NCBI GenBank assembly: GCA_013995675.1 | Contig: VWRR01000007.1 | Span: 310,001-374,000, forward strand | Direction of reading: 5' to 3' | Source: Cyanidiococcus yangmingshanensis | Taxonomy: Eukaryota; Rhodophyta; Bangiophyceae; Cyanidiales; Cyanidiaceae | DNA length: 64,000 nt | Part shown: positions 41,612-51,920 of the stretch, one piece after another | Layout: each line of letters begins with the position of its first letter | Numbering within the stretch: position 1 is the stretch's first letter | Program-made: the position numbers and the translations under genes | Notes under the pieces: generated by a model | What the model saw: only the letters and a program-made list of their open reading frames with translations | What the model was told of the DNA's origin: nothing | Database searches by the model: none

Positions 41612-44389
41612 ATGTCAGGACGTCAACTGCTACCGACCAACGTTCGACCGCTGGGGTACGATCTGACGCTGGAGCCCGAGCTCGAACCGCAGACGTCAGG
41701 TGAACGGCAACGTTCTGACGGCACCGCTGTTTCGGCGACCGATCCGACGACAACTATTCAAGATTGGTCTGAATCGGAGGGCGTTGTGGGCGAATCTCGA
41801 AGCAATGATGACGATGATGGAGCGTTTGTGTTTCGGGGTCACGAAACGATCGAGCTGGAGGTTGTCCAGGAAACCGAGGAGATAGTCTTGAACGCACTTG
41901 AACTCAAGATTCATACTGCGCGAGTTGGTGATCTGGAGGCGCGCGAAATTCGCTACGACGATGACGTTCAGACCGCCACGCTGGTTTTCGACCAACGCTT
42001 CCCAGCTGGGCGCAATATTCAACTCGAGCTTTCGTTTCAAGGCGTGTTGAACTCGAAAATGGTTGGGTTCTATCGAGCAAAGTATAAGGATCAGGTCAGC
42101 GGCTCCACAAAGTACATGGCTGTGACTCAGTTCGAGCCGACAGATGCGCGACAAGCGTTCCCTTGCTGGGATGAGCCGGCATTGAAAAGTCGCTTCCGCA
42201 TCACGTTGATCGTCCCAGGAGACCGGCAGGCGATCTCTAACATGCCTGTAGAGCAGGAAACTTGTCGGGAATCGGATGGGAAAAAGGTGGTTCGTTTCGC
42301 AGAGACGCCCCTAATGTCGACGTATTTGGTCGCGTTTGTTGTCGGCGAGTTAGATTATCTGGAGGCACACACTGCGGATGGCGTCAAGGTTCGCGTCTAC
42401 ACCCAGAAAGGTGCTGCACGTCAAGGATCATTCGCGCTGGACTGTGCGGTCCGAGTCTTGTCTTTTTTTACGGACTTTTTTGGGACGCCGTATCCTTTGC
42501 CCAAGGAGGATCTTATCGCGATTCCCGATTTTGCTGCTGGTGCTATGGAGAATTGGGGCTGCATTACTTTCCGGGAGACAGCCTTGTTGCTGGACCCGGA
42601 AAAGAGTGCTGCTAGCGCACGTTCGCGAGTTGCCGAAGTCGTTGCGCACGAGTTAGCGCACCAGTGGTTTGGCAACTTGGTCACCATGGAGTGGTGGACC
42701 CATTTGTGGCTGAATGAGGGGTTCGCAACTTGGGCTGCAGAGCTCGCCGTGGATCACATGTTTCCAACTTGGCAGCAGTGGATGCAGTTTGTATCGACGA
42801 CGTTTGCGGCGGCGCTGCGTTTGGATGCCCTGCGTTCTTCCCATCCGATCGAAGTCGAGGTAGCTCGAGCCCAGCAGGTGAATGAAATATTCGACGCGAT
42901 CTCGTACTGTAAGGGAGCGTCGGTGATACGCATGCTTGCCAATTACCTTGGACTGGAGGTGTTTCGTGATGGTTTGCGTCGCTACCTACGCAAATTTACC
43001 TATGGCAATGCGAGTACAGACGACCTGTGGCAAGCACTGGAGGAGGAGTCTGGCAAACCCATCGCCCATATGATGCGCTCATGGACGCGCCAGACAGGAT
43101 ACCCGGTCATCCATTTCGACGACACCAAGATGGTGGTGCATCAAGAACGCTTTCTTGCTGATGGCGGCTTCTCTGGAACAAAGTCGGCTTCGGAAAGTGC
43201 CGCTAACAAGTCCGACTCGGAGTCAGTGCACTGGATCGTGCCGCTGGGCATGATCAATAATGCTGGGCCCAGCGATGCCCGTTACTTGCTTCTGGATCAA
43301 CCGCAAGCTGAACTAAGTTCTTCAGGCGTTGTTCGTGCTGGTGATGAGTTGCGTTGGATCAAACTGAATCCACACCAGACGGGTACGTATCGGGTGAACT
43401 ACAGCCTCTCGATGTGGGCGAAGCTTGTGGAACCGATTCGGGACAAGACGCTCGGAGCAACGGACCGACTTGGTCTCGCCATGGATGCGTTTGCATTGAC
43501 CAAAGCCGGGCTCTTGCCGGCTTCGGTTGCGCTGCAAACGCTGGCAGCGTTCTCGAAGGAAGATGAGTACGCTTGCTGGTTGGATGTGGTTGGATCCCTG
43601 GGTGAACTGGGGGTTATCTTCGCTTCGGAGGAAGCAGATTTGCGTGGCCATTTTGATCGTTTTGCTTGTGATTTATTCCGTCATACTGCTGAACGACTCG
43701 GCTGGAGACCGAAACCAAACGAGGAGCATGTAACGGCGCTGCTGCGGTCCCTGCTGGTAGGGGCGTTGGTGAAGCATGGCGATAAAGCCGCTGTTTCAGA
43801 AGCGCGCCGTCTCTGGAAGGCCGAACACGAGGGTGCAGACCGCGTTCCAGCAGATCTTCGCCTTGCTGTCATGTCGGCTGTGGTACAACACGGCACCGGA
43901 ACGGACTTTGATGCAGTTCTGGAGGCCTACTCGAAAGCACCGATGGATGAGGAGCGCGTGCGCTGCATTCGCGCTCTGGGATGCACTCGGGACCGCAACA
44001 AAATCCAGTGGTTGCTTGACTGGGGTCTCGACCGCACCCAGGTCAAATCCCAGGACGCCATCTATGTATACTCGACGTTGGCGGCAAACACTGCCGAGGG
44101 ACGTCGCGCCACCTGGAGTTATCTTCGTGAGCACTGGACGACGTTTTACCAACGCTTCGGAAAGGGCAATTTCCTCCTCTCGAGCTTTGTTGCTTCGATA
44201 TTGCGGGATTTCTCAACCGAAGAGGTTGCCATCGAGGCCGAGAACTTCTTTCAGTCGATCCCCGCTAAGGAACGGGAGAGCATTCTCCGGACCATTCAAC
44301 AGAGCGTCGAACGCATTCGAGCGAATGCAGCTTGGCGACAGCGTGATGCCGTCGCAGTCCGCGAATGGCTCTCGAAACACGATCGCTGA
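41612..44389 (+). CDS. M1 family zinc aminopeptidase (puromycin-sensitive / APM1 type)
   Basis: A 925-residue gluzincin that removes N-terminal residues from peptides in the cytosol or endomembrane. From ATG 41612: LLPTNVRPLGYDLTLEPEL is the usual opening. Then come QFEPTDARQAFPCWDEPALKSRF; the exopeptidase motif GAMENWG (about residue 308); the zinc site HELAHQWFGNLVTMEWW with the third ligand in WLNEGFATW (about 345-370); KGASVIRMLANYLG; and an ERAP1-like C-terminal helical domain to the end. A Glu/Asp/Ser-rich insert interrupts the first beta-domain (about residues 25-70). All catalytic residues are present and the frame is unbroken. Confidence 0.95.
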   Translation: MSGRQLLPTNVRPLGYDLTLEPELEPQTSGERQRSDGTAVSATDPTTTIQDWSESEGVVGESRSNDDDDGAFVFRGHETIELEVVQETEEIVLNALELKIHTARVGDLEAREIRYDDDVQTATLVFDQRFPAGRNIQLELSFQGVLNSKMVGFYRAKYKDQVSGSTKYMAVTQFEPTDARQAFPCWDEPALKSRFRITLIVPGDRQAISNMPVEQETCRESDGKKVVRFAETPLMSTYLVAFVVGELDYLEAHTADGVKVRVYTQKGAARQGSFALDCAVRVLSFFTDFFGTPYPLPKEDLIAIPDFAAGAMENWGCITFRETALLLDPEKSAASARSRVAEVVAHELAHQWFGNLVTMEWWTHLWLNEGFATWAAELAVDHMFPTWQQWMQFVSTTFAAALRLDALRSSHPIEVEVARAQQVNEIFDAISYCKGASVIRMLANYLGLEVFRDGLRRYLRKFTYGNASTDDLWQALEEESGKPIAHMMRSWTRQTGYPVIHFDDTKMVVHQERFLADGGFSGTKSASESAANKSDSESVHWIVPLGMINNAGPSDARYLLLDQPQAELSSSGVVRAGDELRWIKLNPHQTGTYRVNYSLSMWAKLVEPIRDKTLGATDRLGLAMDAFALTKAGLLPASVALQTLAAFSKEDEYACWLDVVGSLGELGVIFASEEADLRGHFDRFACDLFRHTAERLGWRPKPNEEHVTALLRSLLVGALVKHGDKAAVSEARRLWKAEHEGADRVPADLRLAVMSAVVQHGTGTDFDAVLEAYSKAPMDEERVRCIRALGCTRDRNKIQWLLDWGLDRTQVKSQDAIYVYSTLAANTAEGRRATWSYLREHWTTFYQRFGKGNFLLSSFVASILRDFSTEEVAIEAENFFQSIPAKERESILRTIQQSVERIRANAAWRQRDAVAVREWLSKHDR

Positions 44390-45629
44390 CGCACAATGTG
44401 TATGCCCTCCAGTGGGTGCACAATAACGTACTCGAACGCTGGTAGGGTCGGGAATGGTCGTGGTACTGCTGGATCGACCACGAACACGGGACTCGCGTCG
44501 ATATCGTATGGAGGAGCCAGCGCCTGGGAACGAGCTCATCGAATCTGTGGACAGTTGGTAGCGAGAAGCTTCTGATCGAAAACGTTTATCCATACTGCTA
44601 CCATAAACTAATGAATGTATCCAACTGGACCTACCCACGATACCTCAAGTACAGATGGTGCGTGTTCGACGACACCGTGCAGTGCCCAGTCGAGACGACG
44701 ACGCCAACGTTGCCTTGCTTGGGCTATGACGACGAGTCCCTCTGACCTGGTGAATCCCATAACGTAGGTCTGTCACCAACCGATGACGTTTTTGAAACTG
44801 ATGGACGCTTTGGTAGGCACGGTCGAGCTACGCCAAGCACGCTTGTTGAGGACAAGGAGTGACATGGTCCTGGGACGCGCACTTGTCATGCTCGAATTCG
44901 CAGTGTGTCCTGGCCAGAGGGGCCATGAAAAGTGCTCCCGTCATATTCACGAATAAAGTCGCGAATGCTAGCCCAGGCCATGTTCAACTTTTGGATCAGC
45001 GTACTGAATTCTGCTAAAAACAACTTTATCATGCGCATACATCCACGCTATGTTTGGAGACTCTGTCTGCGCACACGCTCACGAACGAATAGGTGCGTGC
45101 AAGTCGGAACGTGTGAAAAAAGGCAGATAAGCACCAAGTTGATATCGCTCGACACGTCTCTGATGATCGCTACGAGTTCGCTCTAGTTTGAGTATCCACT
45201 AAGAAGGAAGAAACCCTGTCGTGCCGTTTCTTCTCAAACAAACCGGGAAAACAGGGCAAGTTCCGTTTCCCGGTCACCATCACGTGCGCGTGGACCAACG
45301 TCTTCATCGATAGGTCTCTCGCAAAAAGCTTGCACGTTACGCCTCAATGGATGAAGTGCGAAAGCTCCTCATCGACAAGGTCTCCTGATCCTGGACCATA
45401 TTCAAAATCAAAACACCATTCATCGTTCATCAGTACACTCCAGACGCTCTAATCGTCTATGGTTATAGGTCAGCGGCTACGGACTCGTTTTTAGCAGCGA
45501 CGCTTGGGCGTTCCCGTTCAGATGGGCCGGTGTGGTGGCCGCTGTTCAGTATCGCGCGGGGGATGATGTGTTCTCCGTAAACGCAGTCCCGGTTAAAAGA
45601 CTGTGGATTGAAAGGTCTTCTCGTTGGAT
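44390..45629. other. Intergenic, upstream of V-ATPase A
   Basis: About 1.24 kb between genes on the same strand. There is no convincing gene. A GAAAACGTTTATCC element lies at 44578-44591, with a sister element downstream of the V-ATPase gene near 48047-48060. The promoter of V-ATPase A is presumed to lie here. Confidence 0.5.
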
Positions 45630-47744
45630 ATGGTTACGTCGAATAAAGATCGAGGTGTCGTGCAAGCAGTTTCTGGTCCTGTGGTGGTTGCGCGTGACTG
45701 CCCTGCGTCCATGTACGAGCTTGTTCGGGTTGGCCACGAACGAATCGTTGGTGAAGTCATTCGACTGGAGGGCTCTTCGGTGACGATCCAGTGCTACGAA
45801 GCTACAGACGCGTTGGCTGTCGGTGATCCTGTGGAACGGACAGGTATGCCGCTGACAGTGGAGCTTGGCCCAGGGCTCATGTCGAGCATATTCGACGGAA
45901 TCTCCCGGCCACTGGAGAAGATTGCCGTTCTCTCTCAGAGCGTCTTCATTCCACGTGGCGTCGATGTTCCGTCCCTCGATCGAGAGCGTCAATGGTACTT
46001 TGAGCCAGATCCTTCGTTGACTGTTGGTCGTCTGGTAACGGCCGGAGACTGGATCGGAAGCGTCCAGGAGACGCCGCTCATTCTGCATCGCGTCATGGTC
46101 CCGCCTGGGACCATGGGTACCGTGAAATGGTTTGCGCCCGCTGGCTGGTACACCATCACCGACTGTGTGCTAGAGGTGACCCACCAGGGTGCTACAAAGC
46201 CGATCACGATGATGCAGCGATGGCCTGTTCGCCAACCGCGACCGATCGTTGAAAAGCTTGTGGCGAACACCCCTTTGATCACGGGCCAGCGCGTTCTAGA
46301 TACGCTCTTCCCCTGTGTACAGGGCGGCACGTGCGCCGTTCCCGGTGCTTTTGGTGTCGGCAAGACGGTCATTAGTCAGGCTCTGTCCAAATATTCGAAT
46401 TCGGACGGCATTGTGTATGTTGGTTGTGGCGAGCGTGGCAATGAGATGGCGGAAGTTTTGCGAGACTTCCCCGAGCTAACCATGTCGCTGCCGAATGGCG
46501 AACAGGTGTCGATCATGAACCGCACACTTCTGGTGGCCAACACCTCCAACATGCCTGTAGCAGCACGAGAAGCGTCAATTTACACGGGTATTACGATTGC
46601 TGAGTATTATCGCGACATGGGCTACCACATGTCGATGATGGCCGACAGCACCAGCCGCTGGGCGGAGGCGCTTCGTGAGATCAGTGGACGACTGGCGGAA
46701 ATGCCAGCAGACTCTGGATTTCCGGCTTATTTGGCGGCTCGGTTGGCGTCGTTTTACGAGCGTGCAGGACGAGTGAAATGCCTGGGTAATCCGGAGCGAA
46801 CCGGATCGGTGACAGTCGTGGGCGCTGTGTCACCTCCTGGAGGGTAAGTTTCCAAATCATGAACCTGATGATGGCATCGCGGTATCTCCCGCGGGTCAAG
46901 TACGTGCCTCGACTCTCGGGTCGTCATTCAGTGCGTCCACCATGGACGCTTGATGCTAGAACAAAAAGCGGTGGACAGTGATGTATCCCAGTCGGAATGG
47001 GTCATGCATCTATTCGAATGCTGTTTTGGATGCCTTTGAATGGAGCGTCCACCATACGCAACATCATGTATCGATAACAGAGACTAACCTCGTTGCAGTG
47101 ATTTTTCTGACCCGGTCACAACCGCGACCTTGTCGACAGTGAGTGTCTTCTGGGGCCTCGACAAGCGCCTCGCTAGTCGCAAATTCTTTCCGGCCGTCAA
47201 CACGAGCATTTCGTGGAGCAAGAATGTCCAAGCGTTGGAGCCTTGGTACGAAGCAAACTACCCTGACTTTCCGTCGATTCGTCAGATGGTGCGACAGATT
47301 CTGCAGATGGAGGAGGACCTGAGCGAGATTGTGGCCCTCGTTGGTCGAGACGCTCTGGCCGAAGGCGACAAAGTTATCCTCGCAGCGGCGAGCATGATTC
47401 GCGAAGACTGTCTCCAGCAAAACAGCTACACATCCTATGACGCCTTTTGTCCGTTTCTCAAAAGCATGCTCATGCTCCGGAATATCGTCTTGTGGTATAA
47501 GCTCGCTCAGAAAGCGATTTCAGAGACAGATCGCGACGGAGGTACTGGTACCACATCGGGGTTGTCGAGTCGTCTCACTTTTGCGGCTTTGCGTGATGAG
47601 CAAATGGACCTTTTGAATCGTTTATCGCGGATGAAATTCCTCGAACCCAATATGGGAGAGCATGAACTGCGTCAAAACCTTGATGCGCTCCGCGACGATA
47701 TCCTGAAGAGTTTTCGTGATCGGGACTGGGCAATTGTAGCGTAA
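45630..47744 (+). CDS. VMA1: V-type H+-ATPase catalytic subunit A, two exons
   Basis: ATP-hydrolysing subunit of the vacuolar ATPase V1 sector. Exon 1 is 45630-46843 and exon 2 is 47099-47744, giving 619 residues, the normal length. Seen: [13 protein letters not shown]; the non-homologous region [21 protein letters not shown]-loop [51 protein letters not shown]; and [17 protein letters not shown], which is only continuous once the intron is removed. Then [27 protein letters not shown] neighbouring V0 gene (c'') lies at 26 kb. The start is ATG 45630 (MVTSNKDRG). No intein is present, unlike in yeast VMA1. Confidence 0.96.
46844..47098 (+). other. Spliceosomal intron (255 nt) in V-ATPase A gene
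   Basis: 5' splice site GTAAGT at 46844-46849, branch-site consensus ACTAAC at 47083-47088, and 3' site TTGCAG ending at 47098. It is a phase-2 intron splitting a Gly codon between PPGG and DFSDPVT, a highly conserved stretch. Removal restores the exact family sequence. Confidence 0.95.
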
Positions 47745-48342
47745 AGCGGACGTTTGGCGAACTGCAGACCCTCTCTCTAACCCTTCATCGTTGTCTAGAA
47801 TACGCGAGACGGAGCCAGAAGAGGAAATGGATTGGGACTCGCTTTCCGGGCAAGTCACTGGCGGAGCAGTCCTCATTCGGGTGTTCAAAACGTGGTTCCT
47901 GTCGCCTGGATACGTCGTCCTAGGCCCGTGAATACGAACGGACATGGATGGAGCATTTCAGTGAGTCTCGCTCCGCTTTGCAACTCGATCAGGCGTACGC
48001 GCTCATAGAGCAAACGAATGCTTAGGTAACCACCGGGTATGACATCAAAAACGTTTATCCTTTTGAATGCACGCTGATCAGCTAGCGACCGCCTGTGCTG
48101 TCCTCTGACCTTCTTGAATCCGTCTTGCTGCGGGTTTATCGAACATTTCGCGAGTTCAATCGATTGAGATACACGACCACAACTTGTTGGTTTCGGGGTC
48201 TAGGTTTCGCTCCTCACCAGAACGAGCGCATCTGTGTTTGTTTGACCGCGGGACGCATGCGGCACGAGATAGCGTTTGAACGCGTACCTTCTCATGAGGA
48301 GCATGCCACCATGACTTTCGGTATGAAAACCTAAAAGCGCAA
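47745..48342. other. Convergent spacer, V-ATPase A / HSP110
   Basis: About 600 bases between convergent stops. It contains an AAAAACGTTTATCC element at 48047-48060, similar to the one upstream of the V-ATPase gene. No gene recognised. Confidence 0.5.
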
Positions 48343-51051
48343 TCATGAACGTATCGGTGTGTCTGCCGAGCGATCTTCCTGCATGGGTTCTGGAGCGACC
48401 TCATCAGCGTCTGAGACATCTGTTGGTGCTGGTTCTGAATTAACGGTTTTCGGGGCCGTCGAGTCGGTGCTCTCTTCCTTCGGTGATGATTTGCCACCTG
48501 TGTCTGTAGGGTTTGCAGTCGCCGGGCGATCCAGCAATTGTCGTCCATGTTGAACGAGCTCACGCTTGCGCTTTTCGATATCTTCTGCCGCCACGGGTGG
48601 GTTCTTGTGTTTGGGTGCTGCATCAACCTTGTGAAGCGCGCTCTCTAGCCACGCCATGGATGAGGCTATCTCGCGCTCGAGTTCCTGCACCTCTTCGGGA
48701 GAGATGTGGATTTTCTTGGGGTCCACCGAAGCACACTCCGCCTGGAGTGCAGCAGCTGCTCGACGAAATAGATGTGCTGCTTCAGCGACGTTTTCGTATG
48801 CCAGGGCCCGGGCTTTGACGGCCGCACCATACCGACGCTCTAGGTCCTGCAGTCGCTCCACCAGTTTCGACTTGGGTGCTGTCTCTGATCCTTCCTCGGA
48901 GTAAATCCAGTCCTCGGTTTCGTCGAGCAGACGGAGAAACGCACTCTGGGATGAGGCGTCCATGTAAACCGCCCATGGACCATCCGCGGACACGCGCGAA
49001 CGCATGTCGTACACATACGTCTCGAGTGCATTGAGTGCCTCGGCCCGCTCGACCCGATAACGGTCGGCGGCTTGCATCTGCTGCTCGATTTCAATCAGGG
49101 CATCCAGAGCGTACTGTTGGAGGTGCGTGCTCCGCAACTGACGCACAGGCAGTTCGGTTCGCACAATCTTGTGGGAGGCAGCGGCTGGTTGACCATTCGC
49201 TTGCTGGCGACTGTTTGCGCTTGCGGCGTCATTCGAGGTAGGGCCTCCAGCCGCCGCCTCCGGTTCTACCGCTGAGGGCGGAGCAGTCGCGTCGTCACGC
49301 GAAGCATGGTCAACGGCAGACGCAGTGGCATTGGATTCGGTTGCCACTTCGCGATTCTCTGCTGACGGGCCTTCCGTGATCGGAACCTCTTCCACAAGTT
49401 GTGCCCCGACGATGCTAACCATGCCGTTCGCGTCGAGACGCACCTTCACATGGACTCGCCCACCATTCGGACTCTTGTCTGGCAAGATGCCAATCTCCAC
49501 GAGCGCGATATCACGAATGCAGCCGCGAGGCACGGAGCAAGCGCTCCGATCGTGCGCTGTCTCTGAACTCTCATCGCCATAAAACAGGCGCACTTGGAAT
49601 GGTCGTCCAGTATAAGAGTACGTGACTCGTTTGAGCGAGGGCATTGTGCTTCTTGGGGCGAATACACACGCCTCTTTGACAGTCGATGCGTCAATTTTGG
49701 AAATGTAAACTGGAAACACCGTAAAATCGATTGCTTCATACGCTCGCACGCGATACCCAGGCGCTAAGATGGCCGCCTGCAGCGCGCAGCCCCTTGCGAT
49801 GCATTCGTCCGTATTCAGTGTCCGACGAACAGGCAGGCGAATCGTCTGCTCCAGCAGGCTTTGAATCAGGGGAACGCGAGAGCCGCCACCGATAAGCTCA
49901 ATTGACTGAACTGTCTGCGACTCGCTCGACCCGGCGGCAGCGCGCTGCACGACTTCGACGACGCGCTCTGCGAGGGGTCGCACCAGCTCCTCAAACTCAG
50001 AGCGCTGGATCATGGCCTCGACATCAATGTCGTTCACGAAGCAGTCGAGGTTGAGATGAGCCTGGGCATTGGCAGAGAGCACTTTTTTCACTTTCTCGCA
50101 CTGCTGGCGCAGCCGTGCTATCGCTTTCTTGTGGTCCCCGACCACAATACGGTATCTCTCCTGAAATATTCTCGCAAAGTGCTGGAAGAGCACTTCGTCA
50201 AAATCACGTCCCCCTAAATTGCGGTCGAACGCGACCGAGCGAACTTCGAGTCGCGTGCGCCAAAAAGCAACGCAAGCCGCAGTCGTCTGAGAATGACCCA
50301 CGTCGGCAATGACCACCTGTACAGGCGGCTTATCGTTCTCTGGTAGCTCGTTCGCCCGGTACAACCCGTATGAGAGCGCCGCTGCGAGATGCTCGTGCAT
50401 GAGCCGCAGCACACGCACATTCGCAATTGCCGCAGCATCCAAAAGCGCCGCTCGTTGCGCGTCTGTGTACCAGACCGGAATCGAGAGCACAACGTCGCGA
50501 GCGGCGACGCCATGATTTGCGGCTGCGACGGTTTCGTTCAGTTTGTGCAGCACCATCGCTGTTACGGACTCAACTGGCAATACGTGTACATCACTGGGTT
50601 TCCCGTTAACCGAGTGTTTTTGAATACGCGCGCGCTGCTCGGGTGGCAAGTGCCAGAGCTCCAAAGCGTCCGTGCCAAGCTGTTCGGCGGAATAATGAAT
50701 CTGTACAGCAGCGCGTCGAACACGATAGTCCGCTGACACTTCCGTGGAACCACCCTGTATGTACTCTTCAGCGATAGGGTATAATGAATGCGGAACTTCG
50801 ATGCACTGCACCTCTTCCTCGGCCAGGGAGCGGCCCAAGATTCGTTTCGATTCCGTTATACTCCGCTGGACGTTCTGCAAGTAACGAGTAAATGCAGCTT
50901 CACCAACGTATCGTTCGTTTCCTCCGCAAAACGTGACGACAGCAGGTGTTTGCCGTTGCGTCACCTCATTGGTTAGCACCTCGATGCCGCCACCTTTTGC
51001 TTGAGCGATCACGCAGTTCACGTTCCCGAGATCTATCCCGACCACAGACAT
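48343..51051 (-). CDS. HSP110/SSE-type Hsp70 family chaperone
   Basis: A 902-residue Hsp70 relative acting as nucleotide-exchange factor and holdase for Hsp70. Seen from ATG 51049-51051: MSVVGIDLGNVNCVIAQAKGGGIEVLTNE, with GIDLGN(V) in place of Hsp70's GIDLGTTYS, and RQTPAVVTF, both Hsp110-like. Then IADVGHSQTTAACVAFW, DRNLGGRDFDEVLFQHF, and IELIGGGSRVPLIQSLL. The substrate domain carries a Ser/Ala/Thr-rich acidic loop (about residues 560-640), and the long helical C terminus (ALDALIEIEQQMQAADRYRVERAEALNALE...) is Hsp110-specific. The tail is Pro/Ser/Glu-rich. No ER signal or retention motif is seen, so it is probably cytosolic. Confidence 0.93.
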   Translation of the reverse strand: MSVVGIDLGNVNCVIAQAKGGGIEVLTNEVTQRQTPAVVTFCGGNERYVGEAAFTRYLQNVQRSITESKRILGRSLAEEEVQCIEVPHSLYPIAEEYIQGGSTEVSADYRVRRAAVQIHYSAEQLGTDALELWHLPPEQRARIQKHSVNGKPSDVHVLPVESVTAMVLHKLNETVAAANHGVAARDVVLSIPVWYTDAQRAALLDAAAIANVRVLRLMHEHLAAALSYGLYRANELPENDKPPVQVVIADVGHSQTTAACVAFWRTRLEVRSVAFDRNLGGRDFDEVLFQHFARIFQERYRIVVGDHKKAIARLRQQCEKVKKVLSANAQAHLNLDCFVNDIDVEAMIQRSEFEELVRPLAERVVEVVQRAAAGSSESQTVQSIELIGGGSRVPLIQSLLEQTIRLPVRRTLNTDECIARGCALQAAILAPGYRVRAYEAIDFTVFPVYISKIDASTVKEACVFAPRSTMPSLKRVTYSYTGRPFQVRLFYGDESSETAHDRSACSVPRGCIRDIALVEIGILPDKSPNGGRVHVKVRLDANGMVSIVGAQLVEEVPITEGPSAENREVATESNATASAVDHASRDDATAPPSAVEPEAAAGGPTSNDAASANSRQQANGQPAAASHKIVRTELPVRQLRSTHLQQYALDALIEIEQQMQAADRYRVERAEALNALETYVYDMRSRVSADGPWAVYMDASSQSAFLRLLDETEDWIYSEEGSETAPKSKLVERLQDLERRYGAAVKARALAYENVAEAAHLFRRAAAALQAECASVDPKKIHISPEEVQELEREIASSMAWLESALHKVDAAPKHKNPPVAAEDIEKRKRELVQHGRQLLDRPATANPTDTGGKSSPKEESTDSTAPKTVNSEPAPTDVSDADEVAPEPMQEDRSADTPIRS

Positions 51052-51920
51052 GGTGACGTGTGCTTTTTGCAACACTATTTCGGTACTTGGCGGTTCGAAA
51101 GAACGAATCAATAAACGGCGATGGATACTCCACTCGTTCCTCGAAAAGGCACCAGACTATCGTTCAGTTCGTACACGCACACACGCTGAGACAATCAACT
51201 GGAGTCGGATCGTCGTCGACGGCGCCGCGTAGGCGAAACCTGGAGAAGCGACGGGGCTGTACGGCTTCGCGCACAGCCCTCTGCTGGGCGGCGGCGGGGA
51301 CCGCAGTTTGCCATCGCCGAGCAGCCTCGGTCCGGGGGATGCTGCACCGAGAAGCCTCTGGGCGATTCGGCGATGATCTGTCCCTCTGAATCCGATTCGC
51401 CGCACGCTGATGGAGCGACGGACGCTCCGCCATGCCGTCCAGTTCTGAGCCGCCTCTGCAGCGGTTGGCGGCATCGGATTCAGAAGGACAGATCGCGGGC
51501 GCTGCGGCCAGCGATCTCGATGCGCGTCGCTTTCGCGAACCTTCCGTGCCGATCCCTGGGGATGCGTCGTGTGCCAGCGGTTGAGGCAGCGTCGACAACA
51601 TCCCATCTTCGATGGAGCGCTGACAAAAACGACCGAGACGCTGTCCAGCAATGTAGAGTGATGAGACAAATCGCTCTTCCTTTTGATGCATGGAATATTC
51701 AGGGACGCGCGAAAGGCGCTCGATAGAGGTGGCGACCCAGATCGCGATTCAAGTTGTTGTCAGCAACACACGGATGAATTTTTTAGCAAAAGACCATACG
51801 AATATAGGGGTATGAGAATGATTGAGAATCGTCAAATTCTCATTGGCAATCGGTACAAACCACTTGCTTTGGCACTGAACCACGCAATGCCTTCGAACGA
51901 TTGGGGCAATTCGTTGGTGT
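51052..51920. other. Intergenic, HSP110 upstream / TsaD downstream
   Basis: About 870 bases. The part near 51230-51600 is markedly GC-rich and full of inverted repeats (listed separately). The remainder shows nothing recognisable. It should include the HSP110 promoter. Confidence 0.5.
51375..51494. repeat. 22-bp near-perfect inverted repeat with nested hairpins (possible structured RNA)
   Basis: 51375-51396 and 51473-51494 are reverse complements at 21 of 22 positions. Further inward, GCCGC (51399-51403) can pair with GCGGC (51468-51472), and a perfect GGAGCG/CGCTCC hairpin lies at 51412-51428. This gives a roughly 120-base branched structure. Strand and function are unknown. Confidence 0.6.

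Noticed and set aside
44213-44638. 141-codon minus-strand frame at the aminopeptidase 3' end
   Set aside because: It overlaps the well-supported aminopeptidase coding sequence and shows no motif; it is an antisense shadow.
45540-45629. Longer V-ATPase A N terminus
   Set aside because: The only further in-frame start is a TTG just before ATG 45630. The family begins a few residues before [11 protein letters not shown].
45630-47744. Intein in V-ATPase A as in yeast
   Set aside because: The P-loop region [16 protein letters not shown] is uninterrupted and the total length is normal.
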